Below, piece by piece: positions 1-8,030 of a DNA stretch of 39,531 bases (positions are counted from its first letter, which is position 1; each line of letters opens with the position of its first letter). Source of the stretch: CAMLDH01 sp966250375. Lineage in GTDB: Bacteria > Pseudomonadota > Gammaproteobacteria > Burkholderiales > Burkholderiaceae_D. Where the stretch lies: contig CBINHE010000036.1 of assembly GCA_966250375.1 (NCBI GenBank), positions 1 through 39,531 of the forward strand, written 5' to 3'. A program made the position numbers and the translations under genes. The notes below the pieces were generated by a model. That model searched no databases and was not told where the DNA came from. It saw only the letters and a list, made by a program, of their open reading frames with translations.

Positions 1-338
1 ATGTCGACCGATACTGTTCATTAACCCAGTGTTGCACTTGGTATTTGAAACCGCCGAGTCATAAAGAGATAAAACAATAGGTGTTCGAAACCGACTATTT
101 GTTGGGCAATATTTTCCCTTCTTACGAATGATGGCTTCAGAGTTCCAGCTCAAGCGACTGCTTTTGGCCGAAAACAGGAATTGTCTGCCGATTATCCGGT
201 ATGCATCGATTGCCAACGTCACGTGTCGCTGGCAAGAAACGGAAAACAGCGCATAACGAAGTGCGTACTGCACTCAGACGACGCCATCACCATCAAACCC
301 CGTCCGATGCCCGAGAGTTGATGACAACGTGCAACCCT
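1..338. other. Intergenic stretch, no gene recognised
   Basis: I see no convincing coding sequence, RNA gene or repeat here. The only open frame reaching in from position 201 is rich in Arg and His and runs antisense into the host-attachment gene, so it is most likely chance. The stretch lies downstream of that minus-strand gene and may hold its 3' end signals, but no clear hairpin with a T-run was found. Confidence 0.5.
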
Positions 339-806
339 TTATCCCTTTTCTTTGTATGCCTTGACTTGCTCAAGCAATTGCTCCGGGCTGAACTGCGTGT
401 AGTCCTTGTTGATCTCCAGGCTCACGGCCGACTCTAGTCTCGGGTCGAGCAGTTTTCGTAACAGGCCAAGAAATTGAGGAGACGCCACTAGGGAGATCTG
501 CTGAAAACGGCCTTCCTGAAACCCATGCAGCAAAAAGCCTGCGATGTCCTTGGCGAACAATTCCGCCTGATGCGCCTCGGGTGTCTGGGCTGGCTCGTAC
601 AACTTGTTGGACGTCGCAGCTCCGACGTTATGCGCGCTCTTTGAGGCAGCCATCGGGCCAACTTTGTCTGACTCGATATCGAGCCTGTGCAGGCGCGCGG
701 CCTCATTCACCATGTCATTGATTTCCTCCAGAGAATCAGAGGAATGGGCTTGTGAAAAGAATCTTGCTCGGCTGGCATTTGCGGAAACAATCCACGTTGC
801 TTGCAT
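339..806 (-). CDS. Host attachment family protein
   Basis: A 155-residue protein resembling the proteobacterial host-attachment family (PF10116), which is linked to the bacterial/archaeal eRF1-like fold. The N-terminus (MQATWIVSANASRARFF) is the typical opening beta strand, where the family reads W-[IV]-V-x-A-[DN]-x-x-x-A. The C-terminal half (FAKDIAGFLL, then ISLVASPQFLGLLRKLL and a basic tail) is the family's conserved block: a hydrophobic strand, then PxFLGxLR. A GGGGG tract precedes the ATG at 806 as a ribosome site. The name comes from Agrobacterium attachment mutants. The molecular function is not established, and a ribosome- or RNA-linked role is equally possible. It stands alone, followed by the gene-poor 1-338 region. 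No signal peptide or membrane segment is visible, so it should be cytosolic. Confidence 0.8.
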   Translation of the reverse strand: MQATWIVSANASRARFFSQAHSSDSLEEINDMVNEAARLHRLDIESDKVGPMAASKSAHNVGAATSNKLYEPAQTPEAHQAELFAKDIAGFLLHGFQEGRFQQISLVASPQFLGLLRKLLDPRLESAVSLEINKDYTQFSPEQLLEQVKAYKEKG

Positions 807-1447
807 GTTACCCCCATTAATCTATTGGCAAAGAACTTCGATGTAAAAATCGTCGGAAATGTTCCGCGTTTCGCCGCGAATGGCTGCCTTGCAGAAGGGG
901 AACATGATGGAAGAGGCACATGCTTGATGCCACCCAGTTTTGGTCGAACGTCTGCTTTTTCATTCGCCGATAGGCGGGTTCGGGTCGCTTGTTATCGATC
1001 GTTCGCGCAGCCGAATGTCCGTTTTCAGTCTGGATCTAATACCTCCTCGGCAATGGCGGCGCACACACCCTGTCAGAATCGCATTCGCCTGCGCCAGGCG
1101 GTTCGCCAAATTGCGGGCGAGTCGTGATATCACGTTGTCTTGGTTCAGCGCGTGCTCCAGCCAACGTCGTGTTTGACGAATGCAGCTCTTGGATAAGATC
1201 TTCAATGCCAGGCCGCCATTGCGATAAGGCTGAGAGCGCCCAATGCGTCCCTTCTTTGTGCATCAACAAAGAAGATGAGTAAACCGGATGTGGGCATATT
1301 CGGTTTGCGATAAATGCCTAGAGTCGCAATCTGCCTATGATTCCCTGTCTCGCCAATTCGGTCGTCAGACCGATGGTATTGCCGAATGCCCACGGTGATT
1401 GATAAACAAACAGCGATGCGAATCGTTGTGAGTTTATCAGAACCCGG
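807..1447. other. Gene-poor stretch, possible decayed coding DNA
   Basis: About 640 bases with no intact recognisable gene. On the minus strand, three short overlapping frames between about 960 and 1393 contain protein-like pieces that could be joined only by frameshifts, for example ALSQWRPGIEDLIQELH in one frame and RRWLEHALNQDNVISRLA in the next. This could be a degraded gene, but I cannot assign a family. The left part, near 807-900, should hold the promoter of the host-attachment gene. Confidence 0.3.
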
Positions 1448-3409
1448 CTACACCTTCATCGGCAATATCACCATCTGCAAGCCTTCGAAATGCAAACGCC
1501 GCTGAATAGCCAAGGCCGCCTGGTTATGCAGTAAACGCGTGAACCAGTTGTCCTGTTCGAAAACCAGTTTGCTGGTGAAGAAGATTGCATTTGGATAGTC
1601 CTGGCTAATGTTTTCGCACAGCTTGGTCACTTCATTGACCACATCAGTTCCGAAACCGAGGTACGCCGAGGAAGCCATGCCGTGGCTATGGCAGAAATCC
1701 ACGAAAAATTTGAGCGTCGCATTCGCTTCCGCCCGCATTTGCTCGACCGCGCCCTCACCGCCGTACACATGTGAATCGACGGTACGTGCATTGACGAAAA
1801 TGAAGTTCTTGAAATGTCCCGGAAACATGCGCTGCACCCACAGCAACGCATGCAAGCCGCCGCCGCGTGAGGTGCCGACGATGAACACTGCGGTCTGATT
1901 AGCCGGGTCGGGCATGACCGGCCCGACGTGCGGCCCCAAAGGCTGGTTGGCGAATACTTGATCCACCGAGTGAATTGCATTTTTTGTGTCGCGATAGTGG
2001 TTGCGAATATAGATACACAAAGCGGCAATCGAGGCGATGATAACTGCGGCCGCCCAGCCGCCTTCGGCAAATTTTTCGACCAGTAATACTGCGAGAATAC
2101 CGGCGCAAATCACAAAACCAAGAAGAGATAGAAAAAAACGCTTCTTCCAGTATTCAAGCTCCTTGCGATGCTGCCACCAATACAGACACAGGCCAAACAA
2201 TGAAATCGCAAACGTCAAAAATACCGACACCGAATACAACACCACCAGCAATGTAACGCTGCCGCGTGTCCAGAACAGGATCGCAAGCGACGCGATGCCC
2301 AACACGAGAATGCCGTTTTGCGTCACCAACCGGGTAGATAGATAACGGAATTTGTGCGGCACCCAAGAGTCCGATGCCATATTGGACAACACTGCAGGCC
2401 CGCCGAGAAACCCCGTATTGGCGGCCACGAACAACAGTCCCGCCTCGAATGTCAGCACCACGATCAACACAAGCTTGTTCGCCCATTCGCCGCCGAATCC
2501 AATGCTGTTGATGATGGCTTTGAAAGTCGTTGCATTCAAGGTTTCGCCCTCGACCGGCGTCGCATTCCACAACAGGTACAACAAGATGATGCCGCTGGCG
2601 GTGAATGCCAGCGATAGCGCCATATAAATCATCGTCATCTTGCCGGTATGTACGCGCGGCTCGGCCAGGATATTCACATTGTTCGAGACCGCTTCGAGGC
2701 CGGTGTAGGTACCGCCACCCTGCGAATACGCAAGCAACAGCATGCCGGACACGCCAATCCAGCCAATATGACTTGCCAGTTCGCTGGTTTCAGCCAGGGT
2801 GGTCGGCACCAGTTCTGGTAAATGCGATGCATGCGCGAAAATGCCATACACGATCAGCACGAAATGCGTTAACACGAACCCCAGAAAAATCGGCAGCAAC
2901 ACCTTGATTGCTTCTTTCAGCCCGCGCAAATTCAGGACGATCAAAATACCGATGAAACATACTTCCGCCCATAGCTTGTATTCCTGAAATCCGAGCGGCA
3001 GAAGCGACGCCAGCGCCTCGACGCCGGCGGCAATCGAAATCGCAATCGTCAGCACATAGTCGAGCACCAGCGCGCATCCCGCGATCAACCCCATGTAAGG
3101 GCCGACCAGCTTGGTAGCGACCCGATAGCCGCCGCCACCGGTCGGAAACAATTCAATCACCTGGTTGTATGCCAGCGCAATGATGAACACCGTTACTGCG
3201 GTGGCGATTGCCATGTACAAGCCAAGATGCGTGTGCGTCCCGAGCGCCCGGAAGGTCTCTTCCGGGCCGTAGGCCGACGATGACAATCCATCCGCGCCCA
3301 AACCGACCCATGCAAGGAATGCAACCAGCGCCAACGAATGGCGCGTCTCGCTCTTGAGGGGATCAAGCGCCTTGCCGAGTACGATTTCTCGAATTTTCTT
3401 GGGTTTCAT
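1448..3409 (-). CDS. APC-superfamily permease, KimA-like
   Basis: A 653-residue inner-membrane transporter. About 12 hydrophobic segments fill residues 25-470. The N-terminus carries ADGLSSSAYGPEE, and TM3 is followed by PTGGGGYRVA and LDYVLTIAISIAAG, both matching the layout of the KimA/YdaO branch of the APC superfamily (high-affinity K+ import in Bacillus, regulated by c-di-AMP). The C-terminal 150-180 residues are soluble. They include FIVGTSRGGGLHALLWVQRM and FFVDFCHSHGMASSAYLGFG, compatible with a universal-stress-protein-like cytosolic domain. The substrate cannot be read from sequence: potassium is the best guess by homology to KimA, and an amino acid or other solute is possible. The gene is alone, divergent from tRNA-Leu. 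Length is slightly above the Bacillus protein (about 607). Confidence 0.82.
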   Translation of the reverse strand: MKPKKIREIVLGKALDPLKSETRHSLALVAFLAWVGLGADGLSSSAYGPEETFRALGTHTHLGLYMAIATAVTVFIIALAYNQVIELFPTGGGGYRVATKLVGPYMGLIAGCALVLDYVLTIAISIAAGVEALASLLPLGFQEYKLWAEVCFIGILIVLNLRGLKEAIKVLLPIFLGFVLTHFVLIVYGIFAHASHLPELVPTTLAETSELASHIGWIGVSGMLLLAYSQGGGTYTGLEAVSNNVNILAEPRVHTGKMTMIYMALSLAFTASGIILLYLLWNATPVEGETLNATTFKAIINSIGFGGEWANKLVLIVVLTFEAGLLFVAANTGFLGGPAVLSNMASDSWVPHKFRYLSTRLVTQNGILVLGIASLAILFWTRGSVTLLVVLYSVSVFLTFAISLFGLCLYWWQHRKELEYWKKRFFLSLLGFVICAGILAVLLVEKFAEGGWAAAVIIASIAALCIYIRNHYRDTKNAIHSVDQVFANQPLGPHVGPVMPDPANQTAVFIVGTSRGGGLHALLWVQRMFPGHFKNFIFVNARTVDSHVYGGEGAVEQMRAEANATLKFFVDFCHSHGMASSAYLGFGTDVVNEVTKLCENISQDYPNAIFFTSKLVFEQDNWFTRLLHNQAALAIQRRLHFEGLQMVILPMKV

Positions 3410-3503
3410 TGAATTTCGCGGTTTTTTTGCTGCTTGATCAAGCAGAGTAGGCGATGATACCCCCTTAAATTATCGGGTGACAATCTCAGATGCACAAGGG
3501 ATG

Positions 3504-3532
3504 TTGCTTGAATGCTGCAAATAAGTGATAAT
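3504..3532 (+). promoter_or_regulatory. Sigma70-type promoter of tRNA-Leu
   Basis: TTGCTT at 3504-3509, a 17-base spacer, and GATAAT at 3527-3532. This would start transcription about 6-8 bases before the mature tRNA 5' end at 3546. The close fit to consensus and its position directly upstream of the tRNA make it a good candidate. Confidence 0.7.
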
Positions 3533-3545
3533 AGTCGCTTGTGTC

Positions 3546-3632
3546 GCCGAGATGGCGGAATAGGTAGACGCACGGGACTCAAAATCCCGCGGTGGTGACA
3601 CCGTGCCGGTTCGATTCCGGCTCTCGGCACCA
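3546..3632 (+). tRNA. tRNA-Leu (anticodon CAA)
   Basis: An 87-nt class II tRNA with encoded CCA. The acceptor stem GCCGAGA (3546-3552) pairs with TCTCGGC (3622-3628), followed by discriminator A (3629) and CCA (3630-3632). The anticodon stem CGGGA/TCCCG encloses loop CTCAAAA, with the anticodon CAA at 3580-3582 reading UUG. The long variable arm (GGTGGTGACACC region) and the T arm with GGTTCGATTCC are typical of tRNA-Leu. It has its own promoter upstream and terminator downstream. Confidence 0.97.
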
Positions 3633-3640
3633 ACATGATT

Positions 3641-3664
3641 ACGCACCTTCTGAGGTGCGTTTTT
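3641..3664 (+). terminator. Rho-independent terminator after tRNA-Leu
   Basis: The perfect 8-bp stem ACGCACCT / AGGTGCGT (3641-3648 with 3653-3660) and a four-base loop are followed by TTTT and a further T-rich stretch, nine bases after the tRNA CCA end. Confidence 0.88.
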
Positions 3665-3763
3665 CATTTGGATCACAAGCGCAGTCAAGCAAGTACAAAT
3701 TCAAGCGTCTATCACCGCATGCAATGGCGTCGAACGCTAAAATCAGCCGAAATACATCCCCCT

Positions 3764-4666
3764 ATGCCCGTCTCCCTCGACAATCTGTTAGTGATTGGCA
3801 TCTCTTCCCGTGCGCTATTCGACCTTGAGGCGGAAGAGGCAATTTTCCGCACACAAGGCCTGGACGCGTACCGTCGGCACCAGCTCGACAATGAAAACGA
3901 AATACTGAAGCTCGGTTCCGGTTTCGCATTGGTGCGGGCATTGCTGAAATTGAATGTGTTGACGCATAACCAGCGTTTCGTCGAAGTTGTCATCATGTCG
4001 CGCAATTCTTCCGAGACATCGATGCGAATTTTCAATTCAATCGAACATTATGGTCTCGACATTACGCGCGCCGTGCTGTCCGGTGGCGCTTCGCTGGCGC
4101 CGTATCTGCAGGCGTTCAATGTGAGCCTGTTTTTATCGCTGCACGAAGACGATGTGCAAGCGGCGGTCAATTCCGGCGTCGCCTCCGCGCTGCTGTATCA
4201 AAAGCCGGAGAGCGCACTGGAGGAATTGAACCAGATTCGGATTGCATTCGATGGCGATGCGGTGATTTTTTCGGATGAGTCGGAACGGATTTTTCAATCG
4301 CAAGGGATTGAAGCATTCGAACACCATGAGCGCGAAAATGCAAAGAAGCCGCTGCCGGAGGGTCCGTTCGCGCGCCTGTTGAAGGCGCTGTCCTTCATTC
4401 AAAACAATGTGAAAGCAGCCGATGGCCGCGCCACGCCGATCCGCACTGCCTTGGTGACGGCCCGATCGTCGCCCGCGCACGAGCGCGTGATCCGCACGCT
4501 GCGTGCATGGGATGTCGCGATCGATGAAACCTTCTTCATGGGCGGGGTCGCGAAATCGGATGTGCTGGCCGCGTTCAAGCCGCATATGTTTTTTGATGAT
4601 CAGCCCGGCCATTGCGATCGGGCGGCAACGCTGGTGCCGACCGGACGTGTGCCAATTCGGCGGTAA
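3764..4666 (+). CDS. 5'-nucleotidase, cytosolic NT5C1-type
   Basis: A 300-residue protein matching the 5'-nucleotidase family PF06189, related to eukaryotic cytosolic 5'-nucleotidase I and expected to dephosphorylate nucleoside monophosphates. The N-terminus from Met at 3764 (MPVSLDNLLVIGISSRALFD) is the family's opening. Diagnostic blocks are VVIMSRNSSETSMRIFNSI, IAFDGDAVIFSDESERIF (the DxD-like acidic phosphatase motif), LVTARSSPAHERVIRTLR and ETFFMGGVAKSDVLAAFKPHMFFDD. The frame is open further upstream to 3635, but that extension overlaps the tRNA terminator and lacks conservation, so 3764 is preferred. No strong Shine-Dalgarno is visible before it. No signal peptide is seen, so it should act in the cytosol. 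It ends close to a bidirectional terminator shared with maeB. Confidence 0.88.
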   Translation: MPVSLDNLLVIGISSRALFDLEAEEAIFRTQGLDAYRRHQLDNENEILKLGSGFALVRALLKLNVLTHNQRFVEVVIMSRNSSETSMRIFNSIEHYGLDITRAVLSGGASLAPYLQAFNVSLFLSLHEDDVQAAVNSGVASALLYQKPESALEELNQIRIAFDGDAVIFSDESERIFQSQGIEAFEHHERENAKKPLPEGPFARLLKALSFIQNNVKAADGRATPIRTALVTARSSPAHERVIRTLRAWDVAIDETFFMGGVAKSDVLAAFKPHMFFDDQPGHCDRAATLVPTGRVPIRR

Positions 4667-4683
4667 CGGCGTCGTGCAAATCA

Positions 4684-4719
4684 AAAAAGCCGTTCACCTG
4701 ATTCAGGTGAACGGCTTTT
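4684..4719. terminator. Bidirectional terminator between 5'-nucleotidase and maeB
   Basis: A perfect inverted repeat: AAAGCCGTTCACCTGA pairs with TCAGGTGAACGGCTTT across a two-base tip. A-runs precede it and T-runs follow it, so it works in both directions. It sits between two convergent genes, the 5'-nucleotidase ending at 4666 and maeB ending at 4748. Confidence 0.9.
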
Positions 4720-4747
4720 GCACAACCAGGATCGAATATTTTTGTTC

Positions 4748-7060
4748 TTAGCGGTCCGCCACCGCATCCATCACGCACAACGCCGTCATGTTGACGATCC
4801 GGCGCACCGTCGCGGACGGGGTCAGGATATGCACAGGCTTTGCGCAACCAAGCAGCACCGGGCCAATCGCGATGCCATTGCCGGCAGCGGTCTTGAGCAG
4901 GTTGTACGAGATGTTGGCCGCGTCGATGTTCGGCAATACCAGCAGGTTGGCATCACCCTTCAGTTTCGAATCCGGCATCATTTTCTTCAGCAATTTGCTG
5001 TCGAGCGCGGTGTCGCCGTGCATCTCGCCATCGACTTCCAGTTCCGGCGCATTTTTCTGAATGATGGTCAAGGCAGCGCGCATTTTCTTCGCCGATTCGC
5101 TGTTGCTGGAACCGAAGTTTGAATGCGACAGTAGCGCGGCACGCGGCATCAAACCGAAGCGACGCATTTCTTCCGCCGCCAGAATCGTGATCTCGGCCAA
5201 TTGCTCCGCGCTCGGGTTTTCATTCACATGCGTATCAACCAATACCACTTGGCGATCCGGCAGAATCAAGCCGTTCATCGCTGCGTATACATTCACGCCT
5301 TCGCGCTTGCCCAGCACTTGATCGACATAATGCAGATGCAGCGCGGTGGTGCCGAAGATGCCGCAGATCATGCCGTCGGCATCGCCTTTATGGATCATCA
5401 TCGAACCGATCAGCGTATGGCGGCGGCGCATTTCCAGCTTCGCGTATTGCTCCGTGACGCCTTTGCGGCACGTCATCTCCAGGTAAGTCTGCCAATAGTC
5501 GCGATAGCGCTCGTCATACTCCGGGTTGATCGTCAGGAAGTCGACATCGGGCTTCAGGCGCAGGCCGAATTTTTCGATGCGTTGCTGCAAAATAGCCGGG
5601 CGGCCGACCAAGATCGGCTTCGCAAGTTTTTCATCGACCACGATCTGCACGGCGCGTAACACGCGCTCTTCCTCGCCCTCGGCAAAGACAATGCGCTTCT
5701 TGCCGACAGGTGCATTCTTTGCCACTTGGAAAATCGGCTTCATGAAGGTGCCGCTGTGATAGACGAATTGCTGCAGACGATCACGATATGCCTGCATATC
5801 GGGAATCGGCCGCGCGGCGACGCCGGATTCCTCGGCAGCCTTGGCAACGGCCGGTGCGATCTTCATCATCAGGCGCGGATCGAACGGTTTCGGAATGATG
5901 TATTCAGGACCGAAGCACAAGTTAGTGATGCCGTACGTGGTGGCGACGATGTCGGATTGCTCGGCTTGTGCCAACTCGGCGATCGCATGCACCGATGCAA
6001 TCTCCATCTCGCGCGTAATCGTGGTGGCGCCGCAATCAAGTGCGCCACGGAAGATGTACGGGAAGCACAGCACGTTGTTGACTTGATTTGGATAATCGGA
6101 ACGACCGGTGGCGATGATCGCGTCGTCGCGCACGGCCTCCACTTCTTCCGGCAGGATTTCCGGGGTCGGATTGGCGAGCGCCAGCACCAGCGGCTTGGCG
6201 GCCATGACCTTGACCATCTCCGGCTTCAACACACCGCCTGCGGACAAGCCGAGGAAAATGTCGGCGCCGGGGATGACTTCGGCCAGCGAACGTGCATGGG
6301 TCTCCTGTGCGAAACGCTCCTTGTCCGGATCCATCAATTCGGCGCGGCCTTTGTACACAACGCCGGCCAGATCGGTGACGTAAATATTTTCAATCGGGAA
6401 GCCGAGATCAACGATCAGATCCAAACATGCCAGTGCGGCCGCGCCGGCGCCGGAGACGACCAGTTTGCATTGCCTAATGTCTTTGCCGACGACTTTCAAA
6501 CCGTTCAAAATTGCTGCGCCGACGATGATCGCGGTGCCGTGCTGATCGTCGTGAAAGACCGGGATTTTCATCCGGTCGCGCAATTTGCGTTCGATGTAGA
6601 AGCATTCCGGCGCCTTGATGTCTTCCAGGTTCACACCGCCAAAAGTCGGCTCCAGCGCGGCGATGATGTCGCACAGTTTGTCCGGATCGGACTCATTGAT
6701 TTCAATATCGAACACATCGATGCCGGCGAACTTCTTGAACAATACGCCCTTGCCTTCCATCACTGGCTTCGATGCCAGCGGGCCGATATTGCCCAGACCG
6801 AGCACCGCGGTGCCGTTGGTGATGACCGCGACCAGATTGCCACGCGCAGTGTATTTGAATGCATTGGCAGGATCGGCGACGATCTCTTCGCATGCAGCAG
6901 CGACGCCCGGCGAATACGCCAAGGCCAGATCGCGCTGGTTGGTCAGTTGTTTGGTGGGGGTGACGCTGATTTTGCCAGGGGTCGGGAATTCGTGGTATTC
7001 AAGGGCCGCTTGCCGCAATTGCTGACGAAGTTCTTCTTTTTGGGTAATGAGCGAATCCAT
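4748..7060 (-). CDS. maeB: NADP-dependent malic enzyme with phosphotransacetylase-like domain
   Basis: A 770-residue MaeB-type enzyme that oxidatively decarboxylates malate to pyruvate with NADP+, giving NADPH and pyruvate for gluconeogenesis and biosynthesis. The malic domain (about residues 15-160) has LAYSPGVAAAC (49 onwards) and NGTAVLGLGNIG. The nucleotide-binding domain has FHDDQHGTA (169-177) and the dinucleotide loop SGAGAAAL (203-210). Residues from about 430 to 770 are the C-terminal phosphotransacetylase-like domain (KKRIVFAEGEEERVLRA, then SNFGSSNSESAKKMR). In characterised homologues this domain is catalytically inactive as PTA but binds acetyl-CoA as an allosteric site. The length is normal. 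ATG at 7060 follows GGAAGG (AAAAAAGGAAGGTCGCAC on the minus strand). It is monocistronic, with a bidirectional terminator downstream and an AT-rich region shared with the rubrerythrin gene upstream. Confidence 0.97.
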   Translation of the reverse strand: MDSLITQKEELRQQLRQAALEYHEFPTPGKISVTPTKQLTNQRDLALAYSPGVAAACEEIVADPANAFKYTARGNLVAVITNGTAVLGLGNIGPLASKPVMEGKGVLFKKFAGIDVFDIEINESDPDKLCDIIAALEPTFGGVNLEDIKAPECFYIERKLRDRMKIPVFHDDQHGTAIIVGAAILNGLKVVGKDIRQCKLVVSGAGAAALACLDLIVDLGFPIENIYVTDLAGVVYKGRAELMDPDKERFAQETHARSLAEVIPGADIFLGLSAGGVLKPEMVKVMAAKPLVLALANPTPEILPEEVEAVRDDAIIATGRSDYPNQVNNVLCFPYIFRGALDCGATTITREMEIASVHAIAELAQAEQSDIVATTYGITNLCFGPEYIIPKPFDPRLMMKIAPAVAKAAEESGVAARPIPDMQAYRDRLQQFVYHSGTFMKPIFQVAKNAPVGKKRIVFAEGEEERVLRAVQIVVDEKLAKPILVGRPAILQQRIEKFGLRLKPDVDFLTINPEYDERYRDYWQTYLEMTCRKGVTEQYAKLEMRRRHTLIGSMMIHKGDADGMICGIFGTTALHLHYVDQVLGKREGVNVYAAMNGLILPDRQVVLVDTHVNENPSAEQLAEITILAAEEMRRFGLMPRAALLSHSNFGSSNSESAKKMRAALTIIQKNAPELEVDGEMHGDTALDSKLLKKMMPDSKLKGDANLLVLPNIDAANISYNLLKTAAGNGIAIGPVLLGCAKPVHILTPSATVRRIVNMTALCVMDAVADR

Positions 7061-7212
7061 CTGTGCGACCTTCCTTTTTTGCTTACGGAAAGCTTACGAT
7101 TTTATCAGAGGGCAAATCTAGGCTTATACGTATTTATATGAACTTAATGCGTTTTCGGCATATCATCACATCAGGTAAATTATTTAAAACACAACACTTA
7201 AATACAAATACT

Positions 7213-7239
7213 ATCAATTAAATCAATTCAATCAATTTT
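7213..7239. repeat. Three tandem 9-mers ATCAATTnn upstream of rubrerythrin
   Basis: ATCAATTAA (7213-7221), ATCAATTCA (7222-7230) and ATCAATTTT (7231-7239) follow each other without gaps in a very AT-rich 150-base stretch. They lie 84-110 bases before the rubrerythrin ATG. They may be an UP-element or a regulator site. No protein can be named from sequence alone. Confidence 0.6.
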
Positions 7240-7322
7240 ATTAATTTATTTGTTTTAGCTATCATTCATTCCATACCGATTGCAATAAGTCAATCGGCGC
7301 CTTCAACCCACAGGAGTGAATC

Positions 7323-7805
7323 ATGGCAAACCAGAATTCCACTATCAAATCCGTCACCATCGAAAACCTCGAAGCCGCATTCGCCGGTGAATCGATGGCG
7401 CACATCAAATATCGTTATTTCGCCAAACTGGCACGCGAAGCCGGCGCCGAAGATGTCGCGAAAATCTTCGAGGAAACCGCCGAGCAGGAAGTCATGCACG
7501 CGTTCGGCCATCTCGACTTGCTGTATCCGAAAGCGCAATTGACGCCGACCAAGGCGCTTGAAATCGCAATCGAAGGCGAGACCTATGAATACACCGAGAT
7601 GTATCCGAAGTTCCGCCATCTCGCCGTCGAAGAAGGCAACCACGCCGCGGTTGCGGAATACGACGAACAGATCGCCGAGTCGAAGGAGCATGCGGCCAAC
7701 TTCAAGCGCACGCTGGAAATCGCCGCCAAGCGCTTTGCCGCATTGGCCAAGGTGGAAGAACGTCATGCCAACAACTACCGCGCGGCACTGGCGGCGCAAA
7801 CGTAA
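7323..7805 (+). CDS. Rubrerythrin (diiron domain only)
   Basis: A 160-residue ferritin-like diiron protein, expected to reduce hydrogen peroxide to water with electrons from rubredoxin. Diiron ligands are visible in the canonical order: Glu23 in FAGES, Glu56 and His59 in AEQEVMHA, Glu89 and Glu92 in YEYTEMYP, and Glu145/Glu146 with His148 in KVEERHANNY. Classical rubrerythrins carry a C-terminal rubredoxin domain, which is missing here. A separate rubredoxin gene starts 41 bases downstream, so the electron-transfer module is split off. CACAGGAG gives a good ribosome site before ATG 7323. An operon with rubredoxin and the FAD reductase is very likely. Such proteins are typical of oxidative-stress defence, often in micro-oxic settings. 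It is cytosolic. Confidence 0.95.
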   Translation: MANQNSTIKSVTIENLEAAFAGESMAHIKYRYFAKLAREAGAEDVAKIFEETAEQEVMHAFGHLDLLYPKAQLTPTKALEIAIEGETYEYTEMYPKFRHLAVEEGNHAAVAEYDEQIAESKEHAANFKRTLEIAAKRFAALAKVEERHANNYRAALAAQT

Positions 7806-7846
7806 TCCGGCATCAACATCAACTAACCAACACGAAAGGAACAACC

Positions 7847-8014
7847 ATGAAAACCTATCAATGCATCGTTTGCGGCTTTATCTATGATGAAATGATCGGC
7901 ATGCCGGAAGACGGCATCGCTGCCGGCACCAAGTGGACCGACATCCCGGCCAACTGGGAATGCCCGGATTGCGGCGTTGCCAAGGCCGATTTCGAGATGA
8001 TAGAAATTATTTAA
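7847..8014 (+). CDS. Rubredoxin
   Basis: A 55-residue one-iron electron carrier. Two cysteine pairs form the Fe(SCys)4 site: YQCIVCGF (Cys6, Cys9) and WECPDCGVAK near residue 40. Between them lie the conserved aromatic and turn residues (IYDE, GTKWTDIPANW). Length and composition are standard for a single-domain rubredoxin. The ribosome site is AAAGGA upstream of ATG 7847. It sits between rubrerythrin and the FAD-dependent reductase, 16 bases before the latter's ATG. This suggests that it shuttles electrons from the reductase to rubrerythrin. In other bacteria rubredoxins also serve alkane hydroxylases, but no such gene is nearby. Confidence 0.97.
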   Translation: MKTYQCIVCGFIYDEMIGMPEDGIAAGTKWTDIPANWECPDCGVAKADFEMIEII

Positions 8015-8030
8015 CCTCACAAGGACACTC

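Noticed and set aside
3546..3632. tRNA-Leu as an integration site for a mobile element
   Set aside because: I saw no duplicated tRNA 3' end, integrase or phage gene nearby; the tRNA is followed by its own terminator and a housekeeping gene.
5726..7141. A 471-codon open frame on the plus strand opposite maeB
   Set aside because: It is the antisense shadow of maeB codon usage; its translation is rich in Arg, His and Gln, has no family motifs, and maeB is certain.
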